Of a stretch of 64,000 nucleotides of DNA, positions 35,645 to 48,497 are shown in pieces. The translations under genes and the position numbers were made by a program. The DNA is from Sipunculus nudus. Its lineage: Eukaryota; Annelida; Sipuncula; Golfingiida; Sipunculidae. The notes under the pieces were generated by a model. That model was not told the origin of the DNA. It ran no database searches and worked only from the letters and a program-made list of their open reading frames with translations. Each line of letters begins with the position of its first letter. The stretch's first letter is position 1. The stretch covers positions 75,625,124 through 75,689,123 of the forward strand of contig CM049308.1 in assembly GCA_026874595.1 (NCBI GenBank), read 5' to 3'.

Positions 35645-37475
35645 GGCAACAAGCTTTTTAAGCGAGGCTAACTATACCTCGGATGCAATTACGAACTGGT
35701 TTAGTTGTTTTTTTTCAAAGGGAACAAAAGTATAGGAAAGGCCTGACAATGAATCAGATTCGAAGCTGACACAAAGTCTTACAATATTGTTCACATTTAT
35801 TCAGGTATCGACATTTCAGTCTGTTTTGTGCGGTTTCTGAACTAGGTGCACAGTTAAATATTGATCTGTGCTTCTAGCTAGGTTTTACGTCCTTGGATGT
35901 GAAGGATGGTGCAATAGGCTTTCCTCAAATAGAAAAACCAGCCTTGGCAAAAAATAGTGGCTATATCTAAAACAATATATTCCCTTGGGAAGCCATTAAA
36001 CCCTTGGAAATTTCATTTTATACTTCGAGGTTGCCAGAAAAGGATACATTTGACGTACACTTCAATGAATATTTTAAATTTGTCCTTGGAAATTGATGGC
36101 AGACGAAATAGAATCCTTTATGTAGCAATTTATAGTTTATTGGAATATTTATAGCATTAATGGTGGTTGTCTGTATATATATAGCAATAAATAATGTAAT
36201 ATTTTAAGAGGTATTTCGTTGGAAAGCAATTTATTCCTTTCAAGCAAGGTTACCTTATTGTAGACTCCAACAAATGACATTCATTAGATAGCGAACACTA
36301 AAGATTATTTTTAATGTTAATTAAATATTTTGATATTGATGATACACGAAATTAGTCCTTTATGCTGCAATATGTAATATTATTTAGGCAAGAACGGTTG
36401 GTTTCTCAGGCATCGCAGGCTTCAATTTATATTTTTATTTTTAGAAGAAATTTATTGATCTTGTGCTCCAGCCACTCTGACATTTCTGAAAAAAAAATAA
36501 AAAGATTTCGATACAATTTCTGTTCATGATGCAATTCTGAAATATTATATGCGTTTGTTTATCGAAAATCTAAAACAACAAGGTTAAATGATTTTAGTTA
36601 CGGGTATATATTCAACCTTAAGAAGGTTTCAGTCACGGGGACAAGCCGGTCACTCCATGGTCTTCAAATGCACCAGCTCCGTCTAAACCGCTTCAGAGTT
36701 GCTCAAAAACAAAAAAGTATTGGATATTAAGTTAAAATTTCATTTTCAACGTATGCATGGCATGACACCCTGCAGAACTTCTCTTTCAGGAATATCGCTC
36801 AATAGAAATGATTAATAGGAATGAGGGTGAAGGTTAGATGTGTTAATTAAGAAAGTATTAACAATTGAGCCATGATGATTAATATGCCATTGTAACCACG
36901 CTATTTATGTCAACCCTCATGTGTTGTTCTAACACCTAATAAAATGCCAAACCTATAACCTGAAATGACCGGAATGAATAGTTTAAACCACAATATATAT
37001 TTAGAATGACAAGTCTAAAAGTGCTCTATGTCAATAACACTAACAGGGCTATTAAAGGTCGATAAAAATGTTTCCATTAATATGCCTTGCCAACCGGTCA
37101 AAACCTGTTAATACGTGTGAACTAACATAACTTTGTAAGGCTTTCTTACAAATTAGGAACTATCAAAAATTCAGTTAAATCAATGAAGGTATGCATTGAC
37201 ACATAGTGCGCAGGTTCAAAGGCTGATGTTACTGACACACAGACCAGCCATAATTTTACTCGCCACAAAAATGTTTGAAATTCAATATGTAATTCAATAC
37301 AATATGTGAATTCGAATATACAATATGTATAATATCGAATTCTAAAACCTTTCTTCAGTCGTGTATACAATTTATTAAAACATATATGTCGTATAAACAA
37401 TGCATTTTAACATTTGGTCGTGTAAACAATTCATTAAGTCAACATTTGACATTACAACTGCCCTCACGTTAGGTT
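35645..37475. other. No gene or repeat recognised
   Basis: Very AT-rich. No exon or element ends seen. Confidence 0.4.
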
Positions 37476-37479
37476 AAGG

Positions 37480-37628
37480 ATTTTTCAAGCACAATTATAC
37501 ATTAAGCTAAACCATCGAAAACGGACAAAAGACAGACCTCTTGTGGATGTACATTTTGATTCACAAGGCTATTTTTTACGACAAGATAAGTTTTTTCCAG
37601 CACAATTATTCATTGAGCTTAACCATCG
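37480..37628. repeat. Direct repeat of about 38 bp, 110-bp spacing
   Basis: TTTTTCAAGCACAATTATAC with ATTAAGCTAAACCATCG (37480-37517) recurs as TTTTTCCAGCACAATTATTC with ATTGAGCTTAACCATCG (37591-37628). Confidence 0.8.
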
Positions 37629-38087
37629 TAACATGCTCTGTTTGAAGTTCTGATCATGCTGCACGATAACTACGTAATGTGCAAGATAACTACATAAGGC
37701 ACGAAAGGTCATCTCACATGTCAGACGTCCATCTGTCAATGTGAAATAAACCTTTTAAAACCGTTACTTAAAACTATGTATAGCATACATTATTTTGAGA
37801 CCATGGCTGAACATATAATATATCTCAAACATGATGTATTGTATATCATATCGTGAACGAAGAATCTTTATACCTATCGTATCCTGATATAATGCACCTT
37901 ACAATCATACAGGTCAGAATAGGAAACGCAGTAGATTTCACTTTTGGCCAATGAATACAGTGTCGTTTTACTCAAAAAGTAAAATATAATTAATATCTTC
38001 ATTAAACGATAAGTTCGACAACTTTTTAGTTGTGAAAATATGATTTGAAAATTGTGCACCAAACACAATACATCAGGTCTTTCTAGT

Positions 38088-39498
38088 AGACTTTTTATTA
38101 ATTCGTCTGTGGAATCAAACGAACCAATACTGAAATATTTTGCCTATGTCGAGTTTCTTTGATGGAGCTCAGTTCTAGATATATTTACAAATATAACAAA
38201 TATAAATATTCAAAACAGCTATTTATGCCATGCTTCCAACGATAAATTATGCATAGAGAGAAAATACAATATTTGTCTTCGCCGGTATTTTGTAATCACC
38301 TTTGTAGTCCATATGTTATTCTTTGGGTTTTGGCTCCAAGTCATAACCGGTTTTCTCTACGCTACGATTGAGGATGAGCTTTTTTTTTATTGACGGTGAC
38401 TTATCCTTGAGAAAAAGTTAATACAATTATGTTGAGTTCCTCCATGCTGTGAGAGGAATCCCTCTCTGGGAAATGCAAAACAATTATATAACCATTTCGG
38501 AACATTCGTCTGAATCCGCCCTGTCCTCAAGATCTTTCTTGTACAACTGTACACGTGCCACCCCTCAACACAGTTTCGTTAAAAGCAGTTTTGCAGTTAT
38601 GCGTAAGACGAACAAACACTGAACTGACGCATTTGAAACCATAATCTCTTTCCCTGAGGTAGTTAAACTTAGGCAAGCATATTTAAACAAACACTGTCTA
38701 TTTTACTTCAGAGAAAAGCCGACTTAAAGGCAGTCACGTGATGTTGAGCAAGGCCAGATGACCTTCATGTAAACGAAATAATGAGCTCACGCCACTGTCA
38801 CGATTTCTATAATAAAGAGCTCCGAACGACGGGCGACAAAAGGGACATGTTTTATGTTCAGCAGTCAATTGCAAGGGCACTGCTTCTGTGGGCATAAACT
38901 ATTTTTTCAAACCATTTTGGAGATTGATTCAGGCCTAAAAAGGGCGAAAACCAATTATAGATTCGCTGATGTTGGACAAGTCAAGTCGGAACGGAATTTG
39001 CTGTTAAAATTGGCTTTCTGGATCATGCTGGATTCAATGGGTTTCCGTTCTACTTACCCGGTTTTAATTAAGTCCCATATATCACTAGGAACTATCTAAA
39101 AGAGAGCATTTATGTTTTTGGGGGTTATGTTTCTGGTTCTGAAGATAACAAAAAAGCCACTTTTCCATCAGTTATTGATTTTCTGGTGCTTACATTGTTC
39201 CGAGATAAATCGAAACACGATCCTTCGATAAGAGGGAATAATTCTCCTCCCCCTCACTGTCAAGGTTTTTTTTCATTAGTCATCCCTTAAATCCCCGTAA
39301 CTAAGGTAATAAGTACTAATAACACATCAAGGGTCAATAATGTATTGCTCACGCAACAATTAACATAAAGAGCTTTTCTTTTAAAATGTCAGCTTTGATT
39401 GACTTCTCCTAAAATAATCCATGATTTGCGTGATAAGAATATTCTATTACTGATGTATTCTTTCACCGTATGGAAGAAACAATGTAAAGTGTAAAGAA
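38088..39498. repeat. Macro-tandem array, unit 1
   Basis: Unit of about 1.4 kb. Conserved blocks in order are: block a, GGAGCTCAGTTCTAGATATA (about 38165); block b, ATTATGCATAGAGAG then CGCCGGTATTTTGTAATCACC; block c, ACCCCTCAACACAG (about 38560); block d, AAACGAAATAATGAGCTCACG then TGTCACGATT (about 38773); block e, TTTTAATTAAGTC then ATCACTAGG (39060); block f, TAATAACACATCAAGGGTC (39317). The array appears to begin here, because I see no matching blocks in the preceding 1 kb. Confidence 0.7.
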
Positions 39499-40917
39499 AC
39501 TTAACAAATCATCGTAAAGTTTTTCATCAAATTTGTCCCAATAAACCGATCACGAATGTCTTCACAGACCGTTCATGTTCAGTTGTCAGGTAAATCAAAC
39601 GAAACAAGACTGGAGAAAAATTGCCTGCATCAGATGACCATTCAGTCTCGGCAGACTCCTTCATGCAACTCAGTTCTAGATATACGTACACAATAGATAT
39701 CAATAATCTATACAAGCCTTTTTGCCCGAGTTCCTTGGAGAACCTATGCATAAAGATGAAAACAGAAAATGTTGCTTCCCCGGATAATCAGTCGTTACCA
39801 TTTATGTTATGTTGTTCTATGGCTTTGGCCAGAGGTCATATGGGTTATATGCCAGACTTGATGAAGAGGTCTTTCGGAACACATTCAATACACCGAAATA
39901 CTAAGTTCTTCCATCCATAAGTTAAATCTAAAAGGGCCACCTCTGCATTCAATGGTTTTTTTTTCATATTCTATACCTCACCCCTCCACACAGTGTCCTG
40001 AATACTGATTCCTTTGATTATTCCTAAGACAACCCAAGAACAGTAGTTAAACATGACGGAGGTAAAAAAAAACTTGGGAAAGGAAAATAGACAAAAAAAA
40101 AAAAAAAAGAAGACACTGCGAACACGGCTTTGATTAATTCAGAACGAATGACAATAATGTGATGTGGAGTAAAGCTTACTGAATTTGACGTGGCAGAAAT
40201 GACGCGCTAATGCTGCCCTCCTGCTTTTTGATAAGGTGCCGGGAACGTCCAGCGACAAAGCGGCATGTTTTATAACCACACGGAAACAGCCCGGGCACTA
40301 CTACTATGGGCACAAGCTTTTTATAGATAATTTCAAAGATTGGCTCCAGCCTCAAAAACAGGCAGAATACAATCATTGATTTAAAAAAACTGAGCAAGTC
40401 ATTATGGGTTGATAAGAGTGTTTTTTTTTAATAATGCTTAATACAAAATACACAGTGGCATTCCCTTCTTCTCAGCCGATTTTAATTAAGTCACATACAT
40501 CACTAGGTATTAGCCAGAGGAGAGAATCAATGTTCAGATTTTATGTTCATAGTTCTGGAGATTAAAAAGATAATGCGACTACCACTTATCGACGAGTTAT
40601 TGGTTTTCGTGTTCATCACTGACCTTAGCTAACTCAGACCCAAAACGATCTACAAGAAAACCATATGAAGGAGCCAATTCCCGTTGTCTCAGTTATGGTA
40701 TTAAATCTCCCTTAACTGATGTATTTATACAAGGCGGGATTATAACACATCGGTAACGCGATATTTTACATGGAGGGCTTTCCTTTCAAAAAGACATAGA
40801 GATTTCTTTGGACATAGTAAAGTGTGTTGATTTGCTCGGAAACAATTTTGTTCCTGTTAAATTCATTTCATCGTACTAATAAATTTTTATACAAAGTTGC
40901 TACATATATACTACGAA
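39499..40917. repeat. Macro-tandem array, unit 2
   Basis: Contains CTTAACAAATCATCGTAAAG at its start. CAGTCTCGGCAGACTCCTTC and CAACTCAGTTCTAGATATAC (about 39645-39685), CCCCTCCACACAGTGTC (39980), GACAAAGCGGCATGTTTTATAACC (40253), GATTTTAATTAAGTCACATA (40479) with ATCACTAGG, and TTATAACACATCGGTAACGC (40740) follow. Block order matches unit 1. It includes an A16 run at 40093-40108. Confidence 0.7.
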
Positions 40918-42162
40918 CGTTAATAAGCCATCATTAAGTTGTAAATCGAATTTGTTTAAATAAATTCTGTCACAAATACCTTCATAGACAGTCTAGTTAG
41001 CTTGTCTGATATATTAAACCAAACCCAGGCTGAAAAAAGGTACTGTCTTAATCATAGGCATATTGAGTCTAAGCAGGCTCTTTCATAGAGCTCGGTTCTC
41101 GATATATTTAGATAACAGATATAAATATTCGGTACAGTCCTAATGGCATGGTTCTAAATATTACATTTGCATAATGAGAAGACCTGTTATTTTCAACGGA
41201 TAATCTATAATTACCATTCTGGTCTTCTTATTCTAGTGACCCAGACATGACTGCTGATTTATGCAAGGACTAAGGAACAAAGAAGCTCTGGGGATATATA
41301 TAATACATCGGCATGTCGAGTTCCTCCGATTTGTAGCAAGCAGAGACTGTTTAGTAATGTCGAAGGAAATGAACAGAAAGTTGAACACACCAAAAGCAAA
41401 ATTAAGACCAGCAAAAATTAACACGAACACGGTCTGAAAGAAAATCATTATTACAGTTTCAGAAAACAACAGTATGCGAAAAAGCCTAGAAACAACGTGG
41501 CTTCTTGAAGTAACGAGCTCCCGAATCTCCAATAAGGAAACGAGAACGGTTGATAACAAACAGGTATGTTTTGGAGTCAACACTCAATAGCCAGGTCTCG
41601 GCGTCAGGGGAACATCCGCCATTTTACGGCAATATCTGTGGCTGGCCTCCAATTCACCGATTTAATTTGCCCGCCAATAATATTTAAGCGGCCGAAAAAA
41701 TCTACAAGTCTCACTGCATACGATTGATCGCAAACCTACCAATCTTTCATGCAGATCACCAGTTTTCTTCTGGTTGTTTTCTTATTTCATCAACAGGATA
41801 GTTAATGGCGTCAGGAATGATAAAAAGAAGGAATGTTAGGTTATAAATCAGCCGATATGTTCAGTTCCCTCATGACATTTATGAATTTTCCTACTGATCT
41901 ACTGCTTTTTTAAGAATCCGGCTAGCACCATCTCACATTAACCGATCCTACCTATTGTCCGGCCGTTAGATGGGAGGCAACTGGCTGAAGCCATAAACGC
42001 CGGAAAGAACAATGTTAGATCTGCAGATGGCGAGAGAATCACGACTAAACTAAATATTGCTGATAACATGGGCGTGTCTGATAAACTCCAATACAATACA
42101 TCCCCAATAACTCATTGTATCGCCAGACATAGTCTGGAGATACTATGGTTTAGGCACGGTTG

Positions 42163-42180
42163 CGCCGCCGCCGCCGCCGC
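42163..42180. repeat. (GCC)6 trinucleotide repeat
   Basis: GCC/CCG run at the left edge of the DNA inserted in unit 3. Just before it is CTGGAGATACTATGG (42133-42147), similar to CTGGCGATACTATGG at 43220-43234 on the other side. The pair may mark the borders of one inserted block. Confidence 0.7.
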
Positions 42181-42282
42181 AGAGATTTCTTATGGACACA
42201 ATAACTCAAAAAATATTTCAAGGATCTTTTTCAAACTTGACACATTTATAGATATAGGTGAGAGGACGAAGTCTATTTAAAT

Positions 42283-42922
42283 GGGGTCATGACCTCAACT
42301 AGGAGAGTGACCTTGACCTTGAATAGATCCATTTTTGGGGAAAATCACACAAATTCCTAAATATCTCAAGAAATCTTTCATGGATTTATCCAAAAATCAA
42401 GTTGGACAAAGATCTTGGATAGTGATGTCATGTACCGGAAACTGGTGGTGCCACCTAGTATCCTTTTCTTGTTTTTGTGCCGTTTAATACCCCCATCATT
42501 GCCACTTGACAGTACTTTTAGCATCACAAGTCAAAAACTGATTGACAGATTTCTTTAATATTATGCATGTACATAGGTATGGGTTATGGGATGATGTATT
42601 GGGGTCATGACCTTTCCTTTGAGAGTGGCTTTGACCTTGAATATTACCATGTATGGTGAAAATCACATAAAATCATGAATATCTTAAAAAGGGATGCATG
42701 GAATGGTCCAAAAATCAAGTTGACGGAAGATCTTGGATAGTTTTGTCTTTTGCAGAAGATAGGTGGCGCCACCTGTTGTCCTTTTCTTGTTTTTTGCACC
42801 TTTGAATACCCCATCATTGCCACTTGACAGTATATACTGTGAGCATTATAAGTCAAACAGTAATGGACAGATTTCTTTCATGTTATGCATGTATATAGAT
42901 ATGGTTTATGGAATGAGGTATA
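42283..42922. repeat. 318-bp tandem duplication with GGGTCATGACC and GACCTTGACC motifs
   Basis: Two copies (42283-42600 and 42601-42922) share the start GGGGTCATGACCT, then TTGACCTTGAAT, AAAAATCAAGTTG, AGATCTTGGATAG and GGTGGYGCCACCT. TCCTTTTCTTGTTTTT, CATCATTGCCACTTGACAGT and TTATGCATGTA follow in the same order. A partial earlier copy is visible at about 42183-42282. Similarity is about 75-80% by eye. Confidence 0.85.
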
Positions 42923-42991
42923 TTTAATTTTAAATATAATTTTAAAATTTAATTTAATTTAATTTTTTTTTTTAATTTAATTTTTTTTTCA
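42921..42991. repeat. AT-only simple sequence
   Basis: About 70 bases of TTTAATTT-like repeats and T-runs following the second 318-bp copy. Confidence 0.8.
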
Positions 42992-43649
42992 AATGTTGGA
43001 TATTTTGGAATGCAGTTTATTTCTCAAACAAGTTACTCCAAACATACATATACAACTCAATACATCATTAAATATATACTTCTATTTATACATAACCTTT
43101 TACATAACAATTGCCTTCACTTTAAATATTCCTATATTTTGTACAAATGTTTCTCACATTAATTGCTAAAATACAAATACATCACATTATATCATCAAAA
43201 TACCACAAAACCTCATTTGTCTGGCGATACTATGGCACCAGCGGTGCCAAGAAATGTCTAGTTTTTTAATAAAATACAGTATAGTTCTAAAAGATGAAAA
43301 ATGAGTAGAGGATATAGCCTCTTATCATAGGGCTATTGAGTTTTATGTGCTGGCATTGATCCAACTTAATTCACACAGAACACGATCTTACCATAAAACT
43401 TACAATGCTCACGAATCATCTTGCGCCTCCCTGCCCAACATTCCTTTCCCTTTAACAACAAATTATACATGGTTGGTGATTTATATATTAGTCGCACAAT
43501 AATGCACTTGAAGAGGATTTTGTTTGATTGGTTAGGCAACTCTCAGAAGACTCAGGGTTTGAGTTAATATCATTTTTTGATTTTAATATCTTTGATGTAT
43601 TTCACTCCAGAAAGAAGACTTACTTACAACTTGGTGCATGCATTATAAT

Positions 43650-44956
43650 GAAACTTAAAATTTATCGTAAATGTTTTTACCATACTAGTGTAAATAAACT
43701 CTTCCACAAAACCGTCACAGACGTCGTTAATCCGTCCGCAGTATCAGACGAACCAAGCATGAATAGTGTGCCTGAATCATTGTGATATTTCAGGATCAAG
43801 TGATATTTCAGTCTAGGCAGGCTCTTCATGGAGCTCAATTCTAGATATATTTCCATTAAAGAAATATGTTTTCAATACCACCTTAAGGCCAGGGATTTTA
43901 CCGGTACCGTTTGCATAAATTTATCATAAGGTTATTATTTTCATTGGCTTTCCTATAATCTCCATTCTGGTCGTATGCTATTCTATTGGCTCCGGCTGTA
44001 TGTCATGAATAATGGCGTTTATGCGAGGGCTGATGAACAGTTTTAGGTATGAATTTCACATAATATGTTGAAAAAATATAATTCGCCGAAACGTTGAGTG
44101 CCCCCATGACGGGGTCACCTCAATTCAGATACATTTTACCGGAGCGATGCGAAAGAAATAGATGTAAACGTTCTTTACATTAAAAGTAAAATTTTCATTC
44201 AGTCAGAAAGAATCTACATAATCTATAGTTTGAAGAATTACCGACCAGAAAGCAGCACCGGGATGTGGAACAGGGTTTGCTGACCATCATGCCATGTAAA
44301 CGAAGTAACGAGCTTGCGCTACTGTCCCGATTCTGCAATGGGAAGCGGAGAACGTTTGTGAAAGAGCGGTATGTATATAAGCCATTCACCCGCCAATAAC
44401 CGAGTTCAATTTTCTTTAAAATACAAGTTATTTATATTGAGGCATATTCTGACACGGACTGAAACCACAAAGGCAAGCAAAAACATGTCGGATTTTAATA
44501 TGTCGAGTGTCACGAGGAAACAGAATCAATTTTTTCCGACAAAGGGACCATAATACAAAATATGCTCGACGGAGTATTCAGTCTTGCTCTTATTCGGCTT
44601 TTCTAAATTCACATGGATCGGTGTACTAGTAAGAAAAGAATGTGTATATCTAGGCTCATGGTTCTGAAGATTTAGATACTTTTTAACGGATCCCCTTCCA
44701 CCTGGCCGTCCAGTGTTTATATTAAATTCTCTTGACTGATATAAGTAAACAAATTATGGGTCGATATTCGATAATATATTAGTTACAGGATAACGCAACG
44801 CATATGAAACTATATCCTTCGATAAAATATGTTTTGGCTACTCCCAAAAAAAGCATTAATTTTGAGCAACAAGAAATTAAATCTTCTTTTATTGATATAT
44901 ACATTACCTAGAAGAGCACTTTACCATACAAGTGGGCGCATGCATTATTAAGAAAC
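43650..44956. repeat. Macro-tandem array, unit 4
   Basis: TTTCAGTCTAGGCAGGCTCT and GGAGCTCAATTCTAGATATA (43808-43850) open it. TCCATTCTGGTCGTATGCTA (43962), TATGTCATGAATAATGGCG, AAACGAAGTAACGAGCTTGC (44298), a block-e remnant (44600-44690, TGGTTCTGAAGATTTAG) and TTATGGGTCGATATTCGATA (44755) follow. Confidence 0.65.
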
Positions 44957-46270
44957 TTAACAAATCATCATAAATTTATATATCAATTCCGTCTAAGAAA
45001 CCTTTTTCACAAAGCCTTCACGAAAACTAAATTAATCCGTCTGCTTTATCAGTTAAACCAATTCCGAAATAATTTTGTTGAGATCAAACTATTATTTCAG
45101 TCTAGACGGTGTCTTACAAGGAGAGATGAATTCTAGATTTATTTACATACCAGACGAATATTCAATAAAACATTAAACAGATGACGCTTGAATGCTGAGG
45201 AATATGTCATTTTACATAGCAGAATATTCTGGCATTACGAGTTTTGTCATACAGTATTAATAGAGATTTGGCTCCAGGATCATGACTGCAAACATGTACG
45301 TTAAACCCGAGGAGGAAATTTTAAGCATCACTGTCGCTTAACATAGGGGAAATATATAATGCACAAAAATGATTCCGTGTCGAAGTCAGTTATCATCAAT
45401 GCTTTTTTTTCTGAGTAATATCAACATTATCCTTGAAAACGTTCAATACCTGCAATTTAACTTTATGAGCAAATCTTAAGCGAGTAAAAAGGAGCATGAA
45501 TAATTTACTTAATTTGGAGGCAGACTTGAGGCAAATGATGTTAAACAACTTAAGGCTGGATGTCCTTCATGTTAAGGAATTAACGAGCTGACTCGGTTGT
45601 CACGGTTCTTTAAAAAAGAATCGATGACCGCCTGGCAAGACAAGGATATGTTTTATAACCAAAAGGCAAAAGACGGGTGCCAGCTTCGTTGAATCATAAT
45701 ATACTCTTAGGGTAAACTCGAAGACTGACTATGAAACAAAAGCAAACAAAATCTAATGTTTGATCTGCAGATGGCAAGTGAGTCTCAACGTAACAGAATT
45801 TGCTGACAAAATTTACTTTTTATTTGACAAAGCAGAATACAACTATGTGAAAGCAATCCGTTCTCTTTGCCCGGTTTGATAAAGCTACATAGATCATTAG
45901 GCATTAGTAATAAGAGAGGATTTATGTCCGTACGTTGATGCTCATGGCTCTGAAGATTAAAAAATATTGTAACAGACAATTATCCGTGAGCTATTGAGCT
46001 TCGGCTGCTGATGTGGATATAGGTTAAATCGTAGAGAAGACAAGTCTACTATCACATTACACTTCACCGCGCATCACGATACTTCAGTATCCCTTTAAGA
46101 CTTTAAAAAAACACAGGGCGGGGTTAATAATATATTGACCACACTACACTTCACACAGAGCTTTCCATTTAAACTATATATATCTAGCTTTGTCGCTTTG
46201 TCTTGGTACTCAAAAGAGAGCGATTATAAAGCTTGACAAGACGCTTCTATCACAAAATATGCACCTCACC
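44957..46270. repeat. Macro-tandem array, unit 5
   Basis: Opens with CTTAACAAATCATCATAAAT. TTTCAGTCTAGACGGTGTCT and GAATTCTAGATTTATTTACA (45097-45145), GGCTCCAGGATCATGACTGC (45270), TAAGGAATTAACGAGCTGAC (45575), TTGATAAAGCTACATAGATC (45878), GGCTCTGAAGATTAAAA (45945) and TTAATAATATATTGACCACA (46123) follow. The pattern fades by about 46.27 kb, taken as the array end. Confidence 0.65.
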
Positions 46271-46274
46271 GTAA

Positions 46275-47026
46275 AAAGAATCGTTTCCCGACAGGAGGAT
46301 ACATGAAATAGTGCGAAACGTGATCAATCTAAAAGCATTTATATTTCCCATGTTAAAAATCCCTTTTCACAAATGCAATATAGGGCCTTACGCTCCCGGC
46401 GGGACCCACCCCACCCCTGTATATCAATCAAACAGTTGAATTTATTTGTGGAAAATGACGGGGAAATGTCTATTCCTAACTTTATTGGCCAAAATGAGAA
46501 CAAATTTGTTTCTTTCATATTAATATTCCCAAAGGAGAACACATGCTGTAAATTATTTTCAGAATCAGAGATTATTATTCTGCACTTAGTGCACACTTTG
46601 TACAGTTTGATTTCAGAAATATTTTATTAACTTTTTGATTAATTACATCAATTCAGATGGAATACCATTATTGTTTTCTCGACATGATTTGACAAATAGA
46701 CTTTTACTCTCTTTATGGTAGATCAGCTGAACGTCTGTCAAATATACATCGGTCATTACAGAAGGCCTCAGCCTCCCTTTATATATACTAAATATGTTTG
46801 AATTACAAAGGTGTCAGGCTTTTAAAGGACATGAAATGTTATCCGATTAAGGAGTGGATAGTCTGTATATATTCCAATGTAAGTGTCCCAGAATGCTTTA
46901 TTGTGACCACATAATTTAAATTTTTCTCCACAGTGTGGGAGGCAGGATACTCCTACTAAATCCTCCCCAATCAGGGTACCGTAATCCTATTTCTTTCTGT
47001 CCGTCTATCTTTTTCTTTATACTTAC

Positions 47027-47074
<48 letters not shown>

Positions 47075-48320
47075 GCGCCCTCCATCTCCAGTTAATGCCC
47101 CTCCACCCACACCCCACCCCTTCTCCGGGGGATTTCTGCATACAACAGAGAATGCAACGTCACGAACAAAAGCTTTGTGTCTTGTTCAAACAGAGAAAGT
47201 TCTTAATGTGGAGTAATTATAATCAATGGCCAAGTTGTGCCAGTTGTTTACTGCAGGTATTATCAGCAGCGAAATATACTACTGTTTTGTACGGAGGGGT
47301 TGTTACATCTGCAAGCACCTGTAACATCATCTGGACTTAAATACACAACGGAACTATAATTTATGACGTTTGCTGTATATGTATTACATTGTCTATTAAT
47401 TGTGTAATTAATGAACTTTTAAGACTTAATTTCTTGTGTGGTATGTAACTGGCATCATTATACGTCTGATTGAGATAAATGTTATTATTATTATTTATTA
47501 TTATTTATTTTTTAAATCGGCGGACGCTTTTTCATGGAACGGTGACTGGCTAGTAAACCATGTTGCTATACAGCGTGGTTTTTCGCCGGTACAAACTAAA
47601 AAAAGTCTAGTCAAGTCGTCTTAATGACGTCAGACAGCATGCAGCTGTTGGAAATTTCCGAGGTTGGTCGATAGTATTATGGTTTTGAATTGTCGTCTCC
47701 TTTTTAACAGAAATACGCCATTAGTGAGCAGCGATTTTGTCTGGAGTTGATGCTCATGGCGGAAATAAGACTCTTGCTGAATTGTAAATCACTGGTCAGG
47801 AAACTGACTAAGATAAAGGTGTCCGTGATTCCGGACACAGCAGTTTTTTCTGTGGTAAAGTATATGTACCATAGCCTATCCTAGTTTCATCCTAAATATG
47901 ACTTATGGTACTTTAAAATTAATGTTGACTGGCTAAACTATTTTAATATTAATAGATAAACGAATAACATGCCAGTGACAAATGAACATTTGGACAAACC
48001 ATAGTAATACAACTCAAAAGATAATTTGTAAATTAATAATTAAGTGAAAAGATAAAATTTTATTTCAAACCTTACATACCACATATCGATATTAATAGAT
48101 TCAAATTTTGTTTGCTGATGTTCTAGACAAATCGGATTGTTTGTATTGTATGTCTTTGCGAGTCTCAGAAACACAGACAGTAGGGGGAGGGCGTTAAGCC
48201 TTGATCCAGAGTAGTAAACTACTTTCTGCCTTCATACACAATCTGTGTTGCTGACAGAGGACTGGTTTCAATGGGAAATAAGGAAAATTGCCTCCTTGCG
48301 GACGCATTTTGCATCATTCC
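46275..48320. other. No gene recognised; one microsatellite
   Basis: Overlapping 85-codon frames on both strands at 46339-46630 mirror each other. Neither is recognised. Confidence 0.35.
47031..47073. repeat. (AT)n microsatellite
   Basis: About 21 AT units between GGC and CGCGCC. Confidence 0.95.
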
Positions 48321-48332
48321 CTACATTTCAAG

Positions 48333-48497
48333 ACAAAAAACTTGCATATCCGCGGCGTGACCTCAGAGGAGTTCCGTGACAAAAGTCCCGTGCAGCCATC
48401 GTCAATTATAATGGATGTGAACCCACAACAGGATAGTTTAACGATACGTACTTTTAAAAAATACAGATATACAGAACCTGTTTCATCTCCAAAATAA
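48333..48497 (+). other. Possible exon-like open segment (unproven)
   Basis: After an acceptor-like CATTTCAAG at 48324-48332 a frame stays open to a TAA just past 48494, including IRGVTSEEFRDKSPVQPSS and a Lys/Arg/Tyr-rich end. The composition is more protein-like than its surroundings. I do not recognise it and see no matching donor or neighbour. Chance is quite possible. Confidence 0.15.

Larger units (their letters stand above)
40918..43649. repeat. Macro-tandem array, unit 3, enlarged by inserted repeats
   Basis: Blocks a-b (TCTAAGCAGGCTCTTTCATA, 41070; GGATAATCTATAATTACCAT, 41198) and block d (GAAGTAACGAGCTCCCGAAT, 41505) are present. The unit resumes near 43320 with the block e/f region (GGGCTATTGAGTTTT, CACAGAACACGATC). 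Between about 41.95 and 43.3 kb lie unrelated repeats, making this unit 2.73 kb instead of about 1.35 kb. Confidence 0.6.

Noticed and set aside
41233-41583. 116-codon minus frame in array unit 3 as a tandem gene family member
   Set aside because: The frame is not conserved in the corresponding place of the other units, so the array is not a protein gene cluster as far as I can see.
42163-42180. (GCC)6 as a coding alanine tract
   Set aside because: It lies in inserted repeat DNA with no gene signals; the 70-codon frame across it is not supported.
46916-47216. Open frames on both strands with Tyr-Ile repeats
   Set aside because: They are translations of the (AT)n microsatellite.
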